DNA from: JACMQW01 sp964536965
GTDB taxonomy: Bacteria > Bdellovibrionota > UBA1018
Assembly: GCA_964536965.1 (NCBI GenBank)
Contig: CAZIAL010000003.1
Span: forward strand, 71,558-135,557
Length of the DNA stretch: 64,000 nucleotides
Reading direction: 5' to 3'
Part shown: positions 52,708 to 60,344 of the stretch, in pieces
Layout: each line of letters begins with the position of its first letter
Position numbering within the stretch: the stretch's first letter is position 1
Notes under the pieces: generated by a model
Seen by the model: only the letters and a program-made list of their open reading frames with translations
What the model was told of the DNA's origin: nothing
The model's database searches: none
Position numbers and translations under genes: made by a program

Positions 52708-53400
52708 ATGATGACGCAAAAGGGCTTAACTCGCTCGCTGACGGACTGGGAGAAGGTATTCGAAACGAAAATTCGCGAGGTGACGGCCCTCGAGGCGGCG
52801 AACTCGGGGTCCGATCCGGCGCATGACCACGCGCATTTTCTGCGGGTGGTGACGACCGCGAAACGCCTGGCCCTATCCGAAGGCGCTAAACTCGAAGTCG
52901 TGATTCCTGCCGCGTGGCTCCATGATCTCGTGAACGTGCCGAAAAACGATCCCCGCCGAACGCAGGCCTCCCGGCTTTCAGGGGAAGCTGCGATTCTCTT
53001 TCTTCGCGAAGAGGGATACCCCGAATTCTATCTCGACGAGATTCGCCACGCGATCGAAGCCCATAGTTTTTCCGCCAAAATCGAGGCGAAGACGATCGAG
53101 GCTTCGGTGGTTCAGGATGCCGACCGACTCGACGGTCTCGGCGCGATCGGGATCGCTCGGGTATTTTCGGTCGGCGGCCTGTTGCGCCGGCGGATCTACG
53201 AGCCCCTCGACCCTTTCGCCGCCAGCGGCAGAGAATTCGACGATCTGGAGAATACGGTCGACCATTTTTTCGTTAAACTATTCAAAACCGCGGACACGCT
53301 CATCACCCGCGCGGGTCGCGAAGAAGGTCGGAAGCGGGTGGACTTCATGCGCGCTTACCTCCAGGAACTCGCGCGCGAACTCGGAAAGGAATTTACATGA
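52708..53400 (+). CDS. HD-domain phosphohydrolase (YedJ-like)
   Basis: A 230-residue HD-superfamily protein with a first His pair region (HDHAHFLRV), the metal H-D in AAWLHDLVN (about residue 71), a distal His region (IEAHSFS) and the Asp in VVQDADRLD. The family is related to YedJ-type hydrolases of phosphorylated metabolites. The stop overlaps the next gene's start by ATGA. Confidence 0.82.
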   Translation: MMTQKGLTRSLTDWEKVFETKIREVTALEAANSGSDPAHDHAHFLRVVTTAKRLALSEGAKLEVVIPAAWLHDLVNVPKNDPRRTQASRLSGEAAILFLREEGYPEFYLDEIRHAIEAHSFSAKIEAKTIEASVVQDADRLDGLGAIGIARVFSVGGLLRRRIYEPLDPFAASGREFDDLENTVDHFFVKLFKTADTLITRAGREEGRKRVDFMRAYLQELARELGKEFT

Positions 53401-53771
53401 AATACGCCGTCATTCTCGGGACCTTTGCGCTCTCATTTTCCGCATCCGCCGCGGACTGGACCGGAGCCTTCGAATGCGTATCGAACGACGCGAAGAAGGA
53501 AAAACTGACCGTGAGCTTCCTCGACTCGGAAATCGTCCGGACCCGCGAAAGCGCGACGTCACCCGATCGCTATTATCGGGTGACCGACAGTTCCGAAGAA
53601 CTCGTCGAAGGAGCGATTCTCGGGCATAAGTCCGGCGCGAATGCGCGTTTGGTTCCGGTTACGAAAGGCACCATGAATTTCACGATGACCAAACTCGACG
53701 CTTCGTCGATCACGGCCTCGATCAAAGTCGGAAAATCGGCGCGCACCTTTACTTGCGCCGCGGGAAAGTAA
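53397..53771 (+). CDS. Small exported protein, unknown function
   Basis: A 124-residue protein with a signal peptide (cleavage after about residue 18, SASA-ADW). The beta-rich mature part has two cysteines (FECV and FTCA) near the two ends, consistent with a disulfide-closed barrel. It overlaps the HD-domain gene by 4 bases. No family is recognised. Confidence 0.7.
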   Translation: MKYAVILGTFALSFSASAADWTGAFECVSNDAKKEKLTVSFLDSEIVRTRESATSPDRYYRVTDSSEELVEGAILGHKSGANARLVPVTKGTMNFTMTKLDASSITASIKVGKSARTFTCAAGK

Positions 53772-53785
53772 CAGGAACTTAAGAA

Positions 53786-54055
53786 ATGCGTAAAATCGGG
53801 TGCTTCTTTTTATTCTTCGCCTTCGTTCCGTCAGTGTTCGCGAGCGCGGCCGATCCGTGCCGAAAAATTCGGCGGGCCTGCGAGGCGGCGGGCCAGCGGC
53901 CGCCGATGCGATGTGTCCGCACGATAATCGGAGGCGGTGAATTTCCCGGGGTGAAGGTCGATTCCGCCGACATCGAGGCGTGCAAGGCGAAGAAGGATAA
54001 GAAGGGCGCAAAAAAGGCCCGGATCGAGGTTCTGGAGACTCGCCCCTCGGAATAG
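53786..54055 (+). CDS. Small Cys-containing exported protein, unknown function
   Basis: An 89-residue protein with a signal peptide (cleavage near residue 22, FASA-ADP). Four cysteines in the mature part (DPCRKIRRAC, MRCV, EAC) suggest two disulfides, and a Lys-rich tail follows. AGGA lies upstream of the ATG. It is the third gene of a short unit with the HD-domain gene. Confidence 0.72.
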   Translation: MRKIGCFFLFFAFVPSVFASAADPCRKIRRACEAAGQRPPMRCVRTIIGGGEFPGVKVDSADIEACKAKKDKKGAKKARIEVLETRPSE

Positions 54056-54184
54056 CGGCCCCTTAGGACGGATTAGCCCTAGTTATTCCAAGGACTTAAC
54101 CGCCAATCCCCCTGCGCGATAGGGCCGAATTTGCCCTTGTGGGGTGGTCGGGTTTCGAGTAATTACTGGGACTTCTCCAAATAC

Positions 54185-54262
54185 GGACCCGTAGCTCAGT
54201 TGGATTAGAGCGTCGCACTACGGATGCGAAGGTCAGAGGTTCGAATCCTCTCGGGTCCGCCA
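54185..54262 (+). tRNA. tRNA-Arg (anticodon ACG)
   Basis: A standard cloverleaf: acceptor GGACCCG/CGGGTCC, D-arm GCTC/GAGC, anticodon stem TCGCA/TGCGA with loop CTACGGA, and T-arm AGAGG-TTCGAAT-CCTCT. The discriminator is G and the CCA is encoded. The ACG anticodon would be read as ICG after deamination. Confidence 0.97.
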
Positions 54263-54271
54263 TTTTAAGAT

Positions 54272-54308
54272 AAAAAAAGCCTGCCTCCTTTAGAGGCGGG
54301 CTTTTTTT
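54272..54308 (+). terminator. Rho-independent terminator after tRNA-Arg
   Basis: GCCTGCCTC / GAGGCGGGC pair around CTTTA. The hairpin is flanked by seven A bases and followed by seven T bases. Confidence 0.93.
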
Positions 54309-54323
54309 ATGTCTGGATTGGAC

Positions 54324-54484
54324 ACCCGAGAGGATTCGAATGCGAGAACGGCCGCGGGGGACTCCGAAGGAGTTTCGCGCGGCAAATCGGCCACGATGGC
54401 TGATTTAGTTCGCAGCCCGCCCCCGGAGCAGAGGGCTGGAAGCCCGAAGCGCGAGGGGGCGAATCCTCTCGGGTCCGCCATTTT
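54324..54484 (+). repeat. Cloverleaf-like element mimicking the tRNA-Arg 3' end
   Basis: The element is closed by a perfect 15-base inverted repeat (54324-54338 with 54460-54474). It contains three inner hairpins: ACTCC-GAA-GGAGT (54361-54373), AAATCGGCC-ACGAT-GGCTGATTT (54384-54406, one G-U) and GGGCT-GGA-AGCCC (54433-54445). Its last 25 bases (54460-54484) repeat the tRNA-Arg 3' end including CCA (54242-54266) exactly. The rest of the 395-base gap (54263-54657) holds only the terminator and degraded pieces. It could be a mobile tRNA-linked repeat or a structured RNA. Confidence 0.6.
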
Positions 54485-54645
54485 GTCTTTTGCATGATCG
54501 AGGTTTCGCGCGGAACCGAAGTGGACTCGAATGCAGGGCCAGCCGCGCGGAAGGGATGAGTCAGACTTCATTTCCGCTTTGGTATTGTTTGTGTCGGGTA
54601 GCCAGGGCAACTCACAAACCGTCACACCGGGATTGACACGTTTGG

Positions 54646-54651
54646 TATTCT
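54646..54651 (+). promoter_or_regulatory. -10 element TATTCT, leaderless configuration
   Basis: TATTCT ends 6 bases before the ATG at 54658. There is no Shine-Dalgarno. A TTGACA at 54633 is too close to serve as its -35. Confidence 0.4.
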
Positions 54652-54657
54652 GTAAAC

Positions 54658-55356
54658 ATGCCGAACGAATCGCCGAAACCGAACTACTTCACCCAAGAAG
54701 CTTCCGTCACATATGACGAGCGGAATCGTCGCCTCGCACCGATTTCGGACGCGATGCATTTCCTGATCCGTCTCGTCCTCGATGCGCTGCCCGCGCGTGC
54801 CCGCGTGCTCTGCGTCGGTGTCGGCACGGGCGCAGAGATTCTCGCCCTCGCCGAGGTGCGACCGGAGTGGACCTTTGTCGGCCTCGATCCTTCCGCGGAT
54901 ATGCTCGACGTCGGTCGGGAGAGGCTCCACAGGGCCGGGGTTCTCGATCGGTGTGAACTCGTGCACGGATACGTCGCCGATTTGCCGAGTCAGGAAGGCT
55001 TCGACGCCGCCCTCAGCGTGCTCGTCGGCCACTTCGTCCCTCGGGATGAGCGACTCGCATACTATCGCGGGATCGTCGATCGCCTCTGGCCGGGCGGGAT
55101 CTTCGTCGATACCGAGATCAGTACCGATCTCGCCTCTCCGGAATTCCCCGCGATGGTGGAGAATTGGTCTCGCGTGCAGTTGCTTATGGGTGCCACGCCG
55201 GAATCGATCGCGGCTCTACCGATGCAGCTTCGGGAGATGCTCGCCGTGCTTCCTCCCTCGGAAGTGGAAAACCTGCTTCGACGAAGTGGGATCGCGACCC
55301 CGATCCGGTTCTTCCAGGCCTTCATGATTGCCGGGTGGCACGGGCGTAAGACTTAG
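54658..55356 (+). CDS. Class I SAM-dependent methyltransferase
   Basis: A 232-residue Rossmann-type methyltransferase with motif I VLCVGVGTGAEIL (about 50-62), an acidic residue after strand 2 (GLDPS) and motif IV-like LSVLVGHFV. The substrate is unknown; the fold resembles small-molecule methyltransferases. It has no Shine-Dalgarno and a -10-like TATTCT six bases upstream. Degenerate copies of the tRNA-linked repeat flank it on both sides. Confidence 0.85.
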   Translation: MPNESPKPNYFTQEASVTYDERNRRLAPISDAMHFLIRLVLDALPARARVLCVGVGTGAEILALAEVRPEWTFVGLDPSADMLDVGRERLHRAGVLDRCELVHGYVADLPSQEGFDAALSVLVGHFVPRDERLAYYRGIVDRLWPGGIFVDTEISTDLASPEFPAMVENWSRVQLLMGATPESIAALPMQLREMLAVLPPSEVENLLRRSGIATPIRFFQAFMIAGWHGRKT

Positions 55357-55431
55357 GCCTCGCGAATGAATTCGAGGCCCAGGATGCCAGCTTTCTGCTT
55401 TAGGTCGACCCCAATTCGGTCAGAAGCTCCT

Positions 55432-55457
55432 GAGGATTCGAATGTGAGATCGGCCGC
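55432..55457 (+). repeat. Remnant of the tRNA-linked repeat
   Basis: These 26 bases match 24 of 26 bases at 54330-54355, the left end of the cloverleaf-like element. They lie in the 143-base gap after the methyltransferase gene, which holds nothing else recognisable. Confidence 0.5.
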
Positions 55458-55499
55458 AGTCGGAAACTCGAAATCGCGCCGTATGATATCCTCACTAAG

Positions 55500-56270
55500 A
55501 TGCACCCCCTCTCTTTCTGGGTATGGACGACGATTTTGCTTTCGGTGTTCGCGGCCAAGGTCGCGAGCTGGATGATTACTCGCTCCCGTCCGAATTTTTT
55601 TCAGTTCGTTTTCCTTTCCCCCGCGCTTTCCACCGACTCCTGGAGAAAGCGGAAACCTTTCTCTGGGGTTTTCCTACGAAACACCCTAGAGAAAGCCGCT
55701 GTCTTTTTAGGGCTCACGATTCTGGCCTGGAAACTTTACTTCGCGCTTATCCCGCATTTAAACGCGGATTGGGTGGTCCAAAGCTACCTCGCCCTCGTCC
55801 CGCTTTATGTGATGGGTCAGCTGCTGAGCTTACTTCTCGAAATCCTCTTTGCGTCGACCGGTTGGCATTACCCCGCTCACTTCCAGCTCCCTTTCCTTTC
55901 GAAATCACTGGCAGAATTCTGGGGTCGACGGTGGGCGAGTTCCCTGGCGGATTGGCTCAATCAAATCATTTTCAGTCGGTATCGACGGAGACCCGCTTTC
56001 GGTCTGCTCGTCGCATTTTTTTATTCGGGACTCTGGCATGAAGTATTGATCAACGTGCCGCTCTACGCGTTTCACGACGTCAATCGCTTAGGTTCGCAGT
56101 TGATTTACTTCCTGATCCAGGCGGTGGGAATCTTAGGGGAAAGAAAGTTCATTCGTTTCCCATCGGCGACTCTTCGTCGCGCGTACGTTTGGGCGGTCGT
56201 TATCTTGCCGGCGCCCCTCGTCGTAAATGAGGGGGTGCTCCGGGTGACTGGACTGCTTTCGTCGGAGTGA
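55500..56270 (+). CDS. Wax-synthase-like membrane-bound O-acyltransferase (MBOAT)
   Basis: A 256-residue polytopic protein. It carries the signature of the plant-type wax synthase domain: FWGRRWASSLADWLNQIIF followed by the catalytic histidine region FFYSGLWHEVL (about residue 180). It has about six hydrophobic segments. Relatives esterify fatty alcohols or sterols with acyl-CoA in the membrane. It is shorter than most MBOATs (usually 350-450). It converges on the zinc-ribbon gene with a 6-base gap. Confidence 0.72.
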   Translation: MHPLSFWVWTTILLSVFAAKVASWMITRSRPNFFQFVFLSPALSTDSWRKRKPFSGVFLRNTLEKAAVFLGLTILAWKLYFALIPHLNADWVVQSYLALVPLYVMGQLLSLLLEILFASTGWHYPAHFQLPFLSKSLAEFWGRRWASSLADWLNQIIFSRYRRRPAFGLLVAFFYSGLWHEVLINVPLYAFHDVNRLGSQLIYFLIQAVGILGERKFIRFPSATLRRAYVWAVVILPAPLVVNEGVLRVTGLLSSE

Positions 56271-56276
56271 AAATCC

Positions 56277-56567
56277 TTAATCGAAGAGTTCTTCGAGCAG
56301 CGATTTCTTCCGCTTATACTTATACGGCTTTGGGTAGTGATCCGAGGAATGCTCTTTCGCGTAGGCGGGCGCCTGCGAATAGGCGGGGGGTGGCGCCACC
56401 GAAGCCTCGCGCGGTTCGACGGCTTCCGCCGCTTTCGACTTTTCGATGATCTTATCGAGCTCGCCTCGATCGAGCCAAATCCCTCGGCAGCTCGGGCAGT
56501 AATCGATTTCGATTCCTTGGCGTTCGGACATGACGAGCACGGGGTCTTTGCAATGAGGGCATTTCAT
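56277..56567 (-). CDS. Zinc-ribbon (zf-TFIIB) domain protein
   Basis: A 96-residue protein with an N-terminal four-Cys zinc ribbon (CPHC...CPSCRGIWLDRGEL), typical of the zf-TFIIB family, and then a Pro/Ala/Tyr-rich linker and a basic tail. ATG 56567 has a perfect AAGGAG upstream. The function of this small family is not known. Confidence 0.85.
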   Translation of the reverse strand: MKCPHCKDPVLVMSERQGIEIDYCPSCRGIWLDRGELDKIIEKSKAAEAVEPREASVAPPPAYSQAPAYAKEHSSDHYPKPYKYKRKKSLLEELFD

Positions 56568-56685
56568 GAAGAATCTCCTTCGCACGCGATTTTAGCCCGG
56601 CTTCGAAAACGCGACCATTCGTTTAAAAAGATGCGTTCGATCGTCCTCTCATCGTGCTTCCCCGATGTCCAAAACCGGAACCTGA

Positions 56686-58218
56686 TCAGACTTTCGCATC
56701 CGGATTTTGCCACTCGATGATGGCGGCGAAACCCAGGCTTTCCGGGTCGTGGCGAAGGTAGCCGGATACGACGCGCACGACGTGGAAACCGCGGTTCAGC
56801 TGGAAGCTCAGCGTCGGATCCCAAATTTTCTTTAATTGCACGGACCGGACGTACTCCTCCGCCGTCATTTTCTCGCTCTGGAGGTGGTAACCGCGAAGTC
56901 TCGCACCCGCGCGAATTCTGCGCAGCCCGAGCGACCTCACGAGGGCCTCGCGCGCACGGTAAAGTTCCGTCCCCGCGCCGGTGCCTTGGAACTCGGGGTG
57001 GACCATGATCTCCGCGCCGTAAAGCGTCTTCCCGTTTTCAGGATCGTGGTTCGTGAACATGCCGTTATCCGTGAAGATCCTCCACGGAGTACCCCAGTCG
57101 TAGTCATCACGATCGATGATCAGTGACGCGGCAAATCCGATCACCCGGTCGGTCGAACGCTCTTCGATGACCATCTGACCTTCGGGAAACATGTCGCGAT
57201 GAGACTGGAGCTGGGTTTCGCTCCACGACGGACTTCCCGGATAGACGGCTTCGCAAAGGGCGACGATCGCCGCGAAATCTCGAGCCTCGGTAGGTCGGAC
57301 TCGGTACCGCTCGTCGGCCGGGGTCACGCTGACGAGGTCGACATCCGTCAGCAGTTCCGAAGTCTTCCGGCTATCCAGAAGCGGAAGGACCGTTCCCGAA
57401 TCTCGTTGCTCGGCGATGAGTTTCAGATTCAGTTCGCCGATCACCATCGTTTCCTGGTTCGGAATCCCTTCGGCGAGAATCCCGTCGCGGGAAAACGCGA
57501 AATCGCTCGGAGTCAGAATCGAGGCTTGGCCGTAGTTCAGCGAAACCGCGGGAACCATGGGAAGGGACCCAACCGTGGACGAGTGAATGACGAACATCTG
57601 GTTTTCGACCGCTCTCGCCTGGGCGCAGTACCGCACCCGCAAGAATCCTTGCCGGTCATCCGTGCAGCTCGGAACGATCAGGACGCTCGCTCCCGCCCGC
57701 GCCGCGGTCCGGGCGATTTCCGGAAATTCGACGTCGTAACAGATCGTAATCGCCATCTTTCCGAAATCGGTATCGAAGATTTTCAGCCGCGACCCGGGTT
57801 CGATGAACCACTCTTCTTTTTCGAAGCGGGTCATATGAATTTTATCTTGGAAGCCGACGTCGCCGTCCGGACTGAAAAAATAACAACGGTTTCGCACGCG
57901 ACCGGACTTTCCATCCTCCACCGGGATGCTACCGCCGACGATGTAGAGCTTGTGCCGTTCGGCGAGTTCCGTCATGAATCCGACGAATCGCGGGGCCAGC
58001 TTGCAGAGATCTCGAACTTGGTCACTGATCGATCGTTTGTAATCGCCCAGCATCAAGAGCTGAGTGGTGAAATATTCCGGGAAAACGACCATATGGCACT
58101 TGTAGTCGGCCGCGGTATCCACGAGTCCGGCGACCTGCGCCTCGAACTCCTCGAAAGTCGCGACCGGGCGAATGAAATACTGCAGCGACGCGACCCGTAT
58201 CCGATCAAGTTTTTCCAT
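56686..58218 (-). CDS. Nitrilase-family hydrolase fused to a C-terminal GNAT acetyltransferase
   Basis: A 510-residue two-domain protein. The N-terminal carbon-nitrogen hydrolase (about 5-285) has the Glu-Lys-Cys triad: E48 (FPEYF), K126 (QDKIHM) and C160 (ICYDVEFPE). The C-terminal GNAT domain (about 305-465) has the acetyl-CoA loop region MVHPEFQGTGAGTELY. The better-known bacterial fusion (YhcX-type) has the GNAT domain first, so the order is reversed here. The last ~45 residues resemble the YhcX-type tail. The substrate is unknown. Confidence 0.85.
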   Translation of the reverse strand: MEKLDRIRVASLQYFIRPVATFEEFEAQVAGLVDTAADYKCHMVVFPEYFTTQLLMLGDYKRSISDQVRDLCKLAPRFVGFMTELAERHKLYIVGGSIPVEDGKSGRVRNRCYFFSPDGDVGFQDKIHMTRFEKEEWFIEPGSRLKIFDTDFGKMAITICYDVEFPEIARTAARAGASVLIVPSCTDDRQGFLRVRYCAQARAVENQMFVIHSSTVGSLPMVPAVSLNYGQASILTPSDFAFSRDGILAEGIPNQETMVIGELNLKLIAEQRDSGTVLPLLDSRKTSELLTDVDLVSVTPADERYRVRPTEARDFAAIVALCEAVYPGSPSWSETQLQSHRDMFPEGQMVIEERSTDRVIGFAASLIIDRDDYDWGTPWRIFTDNGMFTNHDPENGKTLYGAEIMVHPEFQGTGAGTELYRAREALVRSLGLRRIRAGARLRGYHLQSEKMTAEEYVRSVQLKKIWDPTLSFQLNRGFHVVRVVSGYLRHDPESLGFAAIIEWQNPDAKV

Positions 58219-58270
58219 ACGATTACCCTAGCGCGGATTCTCCTCGAGTACCCGCGAAAATTGGGGGTAA

Positions 58271-59233
58271 TTAACGGCGACGTCTTGGCGCACGCGGTGG
58301 ACCGATCCTGGAGAAAAATTCGTCGAGGGCTTCGACGACTTCCTGAGCGTTCGCGAATTCCGCCTCGATTTCCCGCGCGAGCTGCTTCCTGAGTTTTTTT
58401 CGCAGGGAGCTTCCGGTGGTGGTGAACTCCCACGCGGGATGTCCGCGAAGTTCGGTGATTCTGGATTCGAGAGTGCGGCACGATTTTTCGAGCGAGCGCA
58501 GACGGCGCAGTCGATCGTCGTGACTGAGGGTTGCCGTCGCAGAACTTCCCAAGGCACCCTCGGTTTCGTCTTCTCCTTGCAGCCAGGCGCCGATCGCGAC
58601 GAGCCGTTCGTAGTTTCCCGCTTGATAAGCCGTCTGGACCTCGTGCCAGAGGTTTTTCGCTCGGTTCTTCGTGAGGAACTTCGACGCCGTGGCCGAATCG
58701 GGATGGAGCTTTCGGGCGATGATCCGGTAGAGGGAAACGATGGATCTCCGTTTCTTCGCGGCTTCATCGGTCGGACCGGAAACGATTCTTTCTTTCCTTT
58801 GTTCGCGCCGGGTCTGTTTCCGGTCGGCGCGTTTGGCCTCGCGCTTCGCCCGTCGTCGGGCTTCGATTACATCTTCATCGTTTGCGTCGAACGCCTCCGA
58901 ACGGGACTCCGGTTCCGCTCCGGACTGCACCGCGTACAGCGCTTCTCGAGCGCTCATTCCGCGATCGCGGACCAGATCCTGGATCCTGCGCACCTGCGCC
59001 TGACGCATGCGAATTTCCTCGTAGAGTTTTTCGAGATCGGCGTACTGCGGACCGAACTCGATTCGTGACCAGCTCTCGTAAGCGCGCCGCTCGACCTCTT
59101 CGAAATGCCGAAGTGTCTCCTCGAGGCCCGCCAACTGGTGCGCGAGGTTGCGTTCCTGCTCGAGGAGGCGACGGAGGAGTAGCTCCTGGTCGAGTGTGAG
59201 GAGTCCGGTTAGCACGGAGAAGCAGTACCACAC
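58271..59233 (-). CDS. Coiled-coil protein with J-domain-like HPD motif
   Basis: A 320-residue charged protein. It has a long coiled coil (about 15-90), a basic Arg/Lys/Glu-rich stretch (about 124-150), then a J-domain-like unit containing LYRIIARKLHPDS (HPD 177-179), and a helical C-terminus ending in Arg residues. J-domains stimulate Hsp70 ATPase, but no dnaK is adjacent. The start is uncertain (GTG 59233; no clear ribosome site). It is divergent from the Fur-controlled operon. Confidence 0.65.
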   Translation of the reverse strand: MWYCFSVLTGLLTLDQELLLRRLLEQERNLAHQLAGLEETLRHFEEVERRAYESWSRIEFGPQYADLEKLYEEIRMRQAQVRRIQDLVRDRGMSAREALYAVQSGAEPESRSEAFDANDEDVIEARRRAKREAKRADRKQTRREQRKERIVSGPTDEAAKKRRSIVSLYRIIARKLHPDSATASKFLTKNRAKNLWHEVQTAYQAGNYERLVAIGAWLQGEDETEGALGSSATATLSHDDRLRRLRSLEKSCRTLESRITELRGHPAWEFTTTGSSLRKKLRKQLAREIEAEFANAQEVVEALDEFFSRIGPPRAPRRRR

Positions 59234-59268
59234 GCGCGCCGCACCACTGAAAATCGATCCTTTTAATA

Positions 59269-59288
59269 TTGAGAATGAGTCTCATTTT
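59269..59288. promoter_or_regulatory. Fur box
   Basis: TTGAGAATGAGTCTCATTTT has a perfect 13-base palindromic core (59274-59286) and closely matches the Fur consensus. It overlaps a TATATA/TTATAT -10 (59287-59293) ahead of the ApbE gene, so repression by iron-loaded Fur is expected. Confidence 0.75.
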
Positions 59289-59303
59289 ATATAGCTTGAG
59301 AAA

Positions 59304-60332
59304 ATGTTCGCGATTTTGCCCCCAGCTTTGGCGCTCGTCTTTACGATTTCGACGGGCGCGCATGCGGCGCCGATCGAACGCCGGTTCCAGGCGATGGGCA
59401 CGCAAATTACTTTTCGCGTGGAGGCGCCGGATGGAAAGCGTGCCGAGGCTCTGCATGCCATCGAACGCGCTTATCTCGAGGTGGAGGCGGTCGAAAAACG
59501 GCTGTCGACCTGGAAACCTCGTTCGGAACTTTCGCGGGTGAATTCGGCGAAGAAAGGCGAAGCGATCTCGGTTTCCCGCGAGCTTTACGAAGAGCTCTCG
59601 CGGGCATTCGCCTGTGAAAAGGAAACGGCCGGTGCATTCGCACCCGCGATGGCTCCCCTCCTGCGCCTCTGGCGAGTGCGTGAAGGAGGCGGCGCGCACC
59701 CGAGCGGAGAAAGAATCGCCGCGGCCCTCGCCGATTCTCGAAGTTCGCATTTTCGCGTGGCGAACGGAAAAGTGACTCGCCTCCGGCATTCGGCCGGAAT
59801 CGAAGAGGGTGGATTCGGCAAGGGCCATGCGCTCGACCGCGCGATGCCGGCCCTTTCGGAGTTTCCATCAGCGGAAATCGATTTCGGTGGCCAGGTGAAT
59901 GTGCGGGCGAATGCGCCGATTTCCGTCGAATTTTCGCATCCGATTCGAAGAGACCAGGTCCTCGGGACGTTGCGAATCAGTCGCGGTTCGATTTCGACTT
60001 CGGGGGATTCCGAACGTCCCGGACATATTCTCGACCCCGCGGACGGAAAGCCCGTCATTCGCTGGGGGAGCGTAACCGTGGTGACCGAAGACGGGTTGCG
60101 CGCCGATTGCCTTTCGACCGGTCTCTATGTGTTTGCCGCTCGCCGGGGAGTTTCCGACGCCCCGATTTCCGCCGTCCGGGAAGCCGCGCGCCTCGGGCGA
60201 GCCCACGCGTTCGCGCTCGGCCTTCCCGACGAAAAGGGTCGCGTCCAGGCTTGGGCGACCTGCGACCTGAAAGATCGTCTCTCGAGTTCGCATCCTCTCC
60301 TGAACCTGAAGTTCGACTGTCCACCCCGTTAG
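59304..60332 (+). CDS. apbE: FAD:protein FMN transferase (ApbE family), exported
   Basis: A 342-residue exported ApbE with a Sec signal peptide (about 1-21). It has the family motifs RFQAMGTQITF, GGFGKGHALDRA, ISTSGDSERPGHILDP and the metal-site segment TEDGLRADCLSTGLYV. ApbE attaches FMN to a Thr/Ser of a target protein in the periplasm using FAD. It is the first gene of a Fur-box-controlled operon whose third gene carries a candidate FMN-attachment site, which is its probable target. Confidence 0.9.
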   Translation: MFAILPPALALVFTISTGAHAAPIERRFQAMGTQITFRVEAPDGKRAEALHAIERAYLEVEAVEKRLSTWKPRSELSRVNSAKKGEAISVSRELYEELSRAFACEKETAGAFAPAMAPLLRLWRVREGGGAHPSGERIAAALADSRSSHFRVANGKVTRLRHSAGIEEGGFGKGHALDRAMPALSEFPSAEIDFGGQVNVRANAPISVEFSHPIRRDQVLGTLRISRGSISTSGDSERPGHILDPADGKPVIRWGSVTVVTEDGLRADCLSTGLYVFAARRGVSDAPISAVREAARLGRAHAFALGLPDEKGRVQAWATCDLKDRLSSSHPLLNLKFDCPPR

Positions 60333-60344
60333 AAAGAAGAACCC

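Noticed and set aside
54242..54484. Attachment sites of an integrated island at tRNA-Arg
   Set aside because: The two 25-base copies are only about 220 bases apart, with no integrase or cargo between them.
54309..54497. Small open frame in the tRNA-linked element
   Set aside because: It is produced by the repeat's own sequence (a REDSNARTA-type start that comes from the reversed T-arm) and is probably not translated.
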